A stretch of DNA of 64,000 nucleotides, from assembly GCF_001038505.1 (NCBI RefSeq), contig NZ_LDPY01000004.1:1-64000 (forward strand). Direction: 5' to 3'. The stretch is from Puniceibacterium sp. IMCC21224. Lineage in GTDB: Bacteria > Pseudomonadota > Alphaproteobacteria > Rhodobacterales > Rhodobacteraceae. The first letter of the stretch is position 1. The number at the start of each line of letters is the position of its first letter. Of this stretch, positions 63,813 through 64,000 are shown one piece after another. The translations under genes and the position numbers were made by a program. The notes under the pieces are model-generated. The model was not told where the DNA came from, ran no database searches, and saw nothing but the letters and a program-made list of their open reading frames with translations.

Positions 63813-64000
63813 TCAGACAGGCAGCTTGGGAGGAAATGGATCAAGGGAGGGAACCGAGCCAATCGGGATCACAGGTCCCGCGACCGGGATGACAACTCCG
63901 AAGGCCATCTCAAGCGTCATCGCTGACGTACGAGCTACGATACCGGCCGTACTTCCCGCGCCACAAGGGACTGTACACCCACCCTCGCAGGATATCCCGT
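63813..64000 (-). CDS. partial Cys-containing protein upstream of multicopper oxidase (5' end outside window)
   Basis: Only the C-terminal 62 or so residues are inside, read to TGA 63813-63815. Visible: ISCEGGCTVPCGAG, STAGIVARTSAMTLEMAF, and a Pro-rich end (PSLDPFPPKLPV). The Cys cluster and PPK end recall the small protein at 37671-38000. Same strand as the oxidase operon and likely its first gene. Confidence 0.5.
   Translation of the reverse strand, partial: GISCEGGCTVPCGAGSTAGIVARTSAMTLEMAFGVVIPVAGPVIPIGSVPSLDPFPPKLPV

Overview
The window looks like part of a large accessory replicon, most likely a conjugative plasmid or an integrated conjugative element, from an alphaproteobacterium of the Rhodobacterales/roseobacter type. 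This is inferred from the high GC content, the layout of the VirB secretion operon, the small Lnt-partner protein and the many ATGA/TGATG-coupled operons. There are no rRNA genes, and I recognised no tRNA genes, CRISPR arrays or intact transposases. A relaxase scar near base 2000 and a complete mating-pair-formation operon support mobility. No coupling protein (VirD4) or intact relaxase is inside the window.

Layout. (1) 1-4450 is an accessory island. It begins with a left-truncated gene joining a P-loop nucleoside-monophosphate-kinase-like domain to an adenylosuccinate synthetase of PurZ type, with Ser in place of the catalytic Asp. A divergent HD phosphohydrolase of the YfbR/DatZ type follows. 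Then come a relaxase remnant, two DUF3892 paralogues, a 45-residue basic protein, and an XRE regulator with an ImmA/IrrE protease. (2) 4776-16373, minus strand, is a virB-type type IV secretion operon (virB1,2,3,4, lipoprotein, transglycosylase-VirB5 composite, virB5,8,9,10,11, two small genes, virB6). (3) 16400-20400 holds small secreted proteins, an HTH regulator and two L,D-transpeptidases. (4) 20494-35096 is a Zn/Cd/Pb-type regulon: a MerR regulator, two CDF transporters, YnfA, a P1B ATPase, and an eleven-gene operon of SCO, DsbB/DsbA, PCuAC, M23 peptidase, DUF411, ZIP, LspA and Lnt. (5) 35189-64000 is a very large copper/silver resistance region: two Cu P1B ATPases, CusBA with a separate outer-membrane partner, CueR, CopZ, two multicopper oxidases, cupredoxins, a CusF fusion, DUF305 and DUF411 proteins, cytochromes c, thioredoxins, CcdA, a third SCO and an ArsP-like permease.

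How it works together. Two MerR-family circuits are readable in the DNA. One uses CTCTAG/CTGTAG-type dyads: four 19-bp-spaced promoters (22742, 23489, 24392, 35066) plus an operator upstream of the regulator's own gene (24297). The other uses CueR-type TTCC/GGAA dyads with 19-bp spacers before the two Cu ATPases and CopZ (35189, 51597, 51655). Cytoplasmic export (ATPases, CDF), trans-envelope efflux (CusA/CusB/outer-membrane factor), periplasmic oxidation (multicopper oxidases), metal shuttling (CusF, PCuAC, SCO, cupredoxins) and thiol repair (Dsb, TlpA, CcmG, CcdA) together form a full envelope metal-defence programme.

The most unusual item is the left-edge pair. A PurZ-like synthetase fused to a nucleotide kinase beside a DatZ-like HD enzyme matches the logic of 2-aminoadenine (Z) nucleotide synthesis known from bacteriophages, here beside conjugation and metal-resistance genes.
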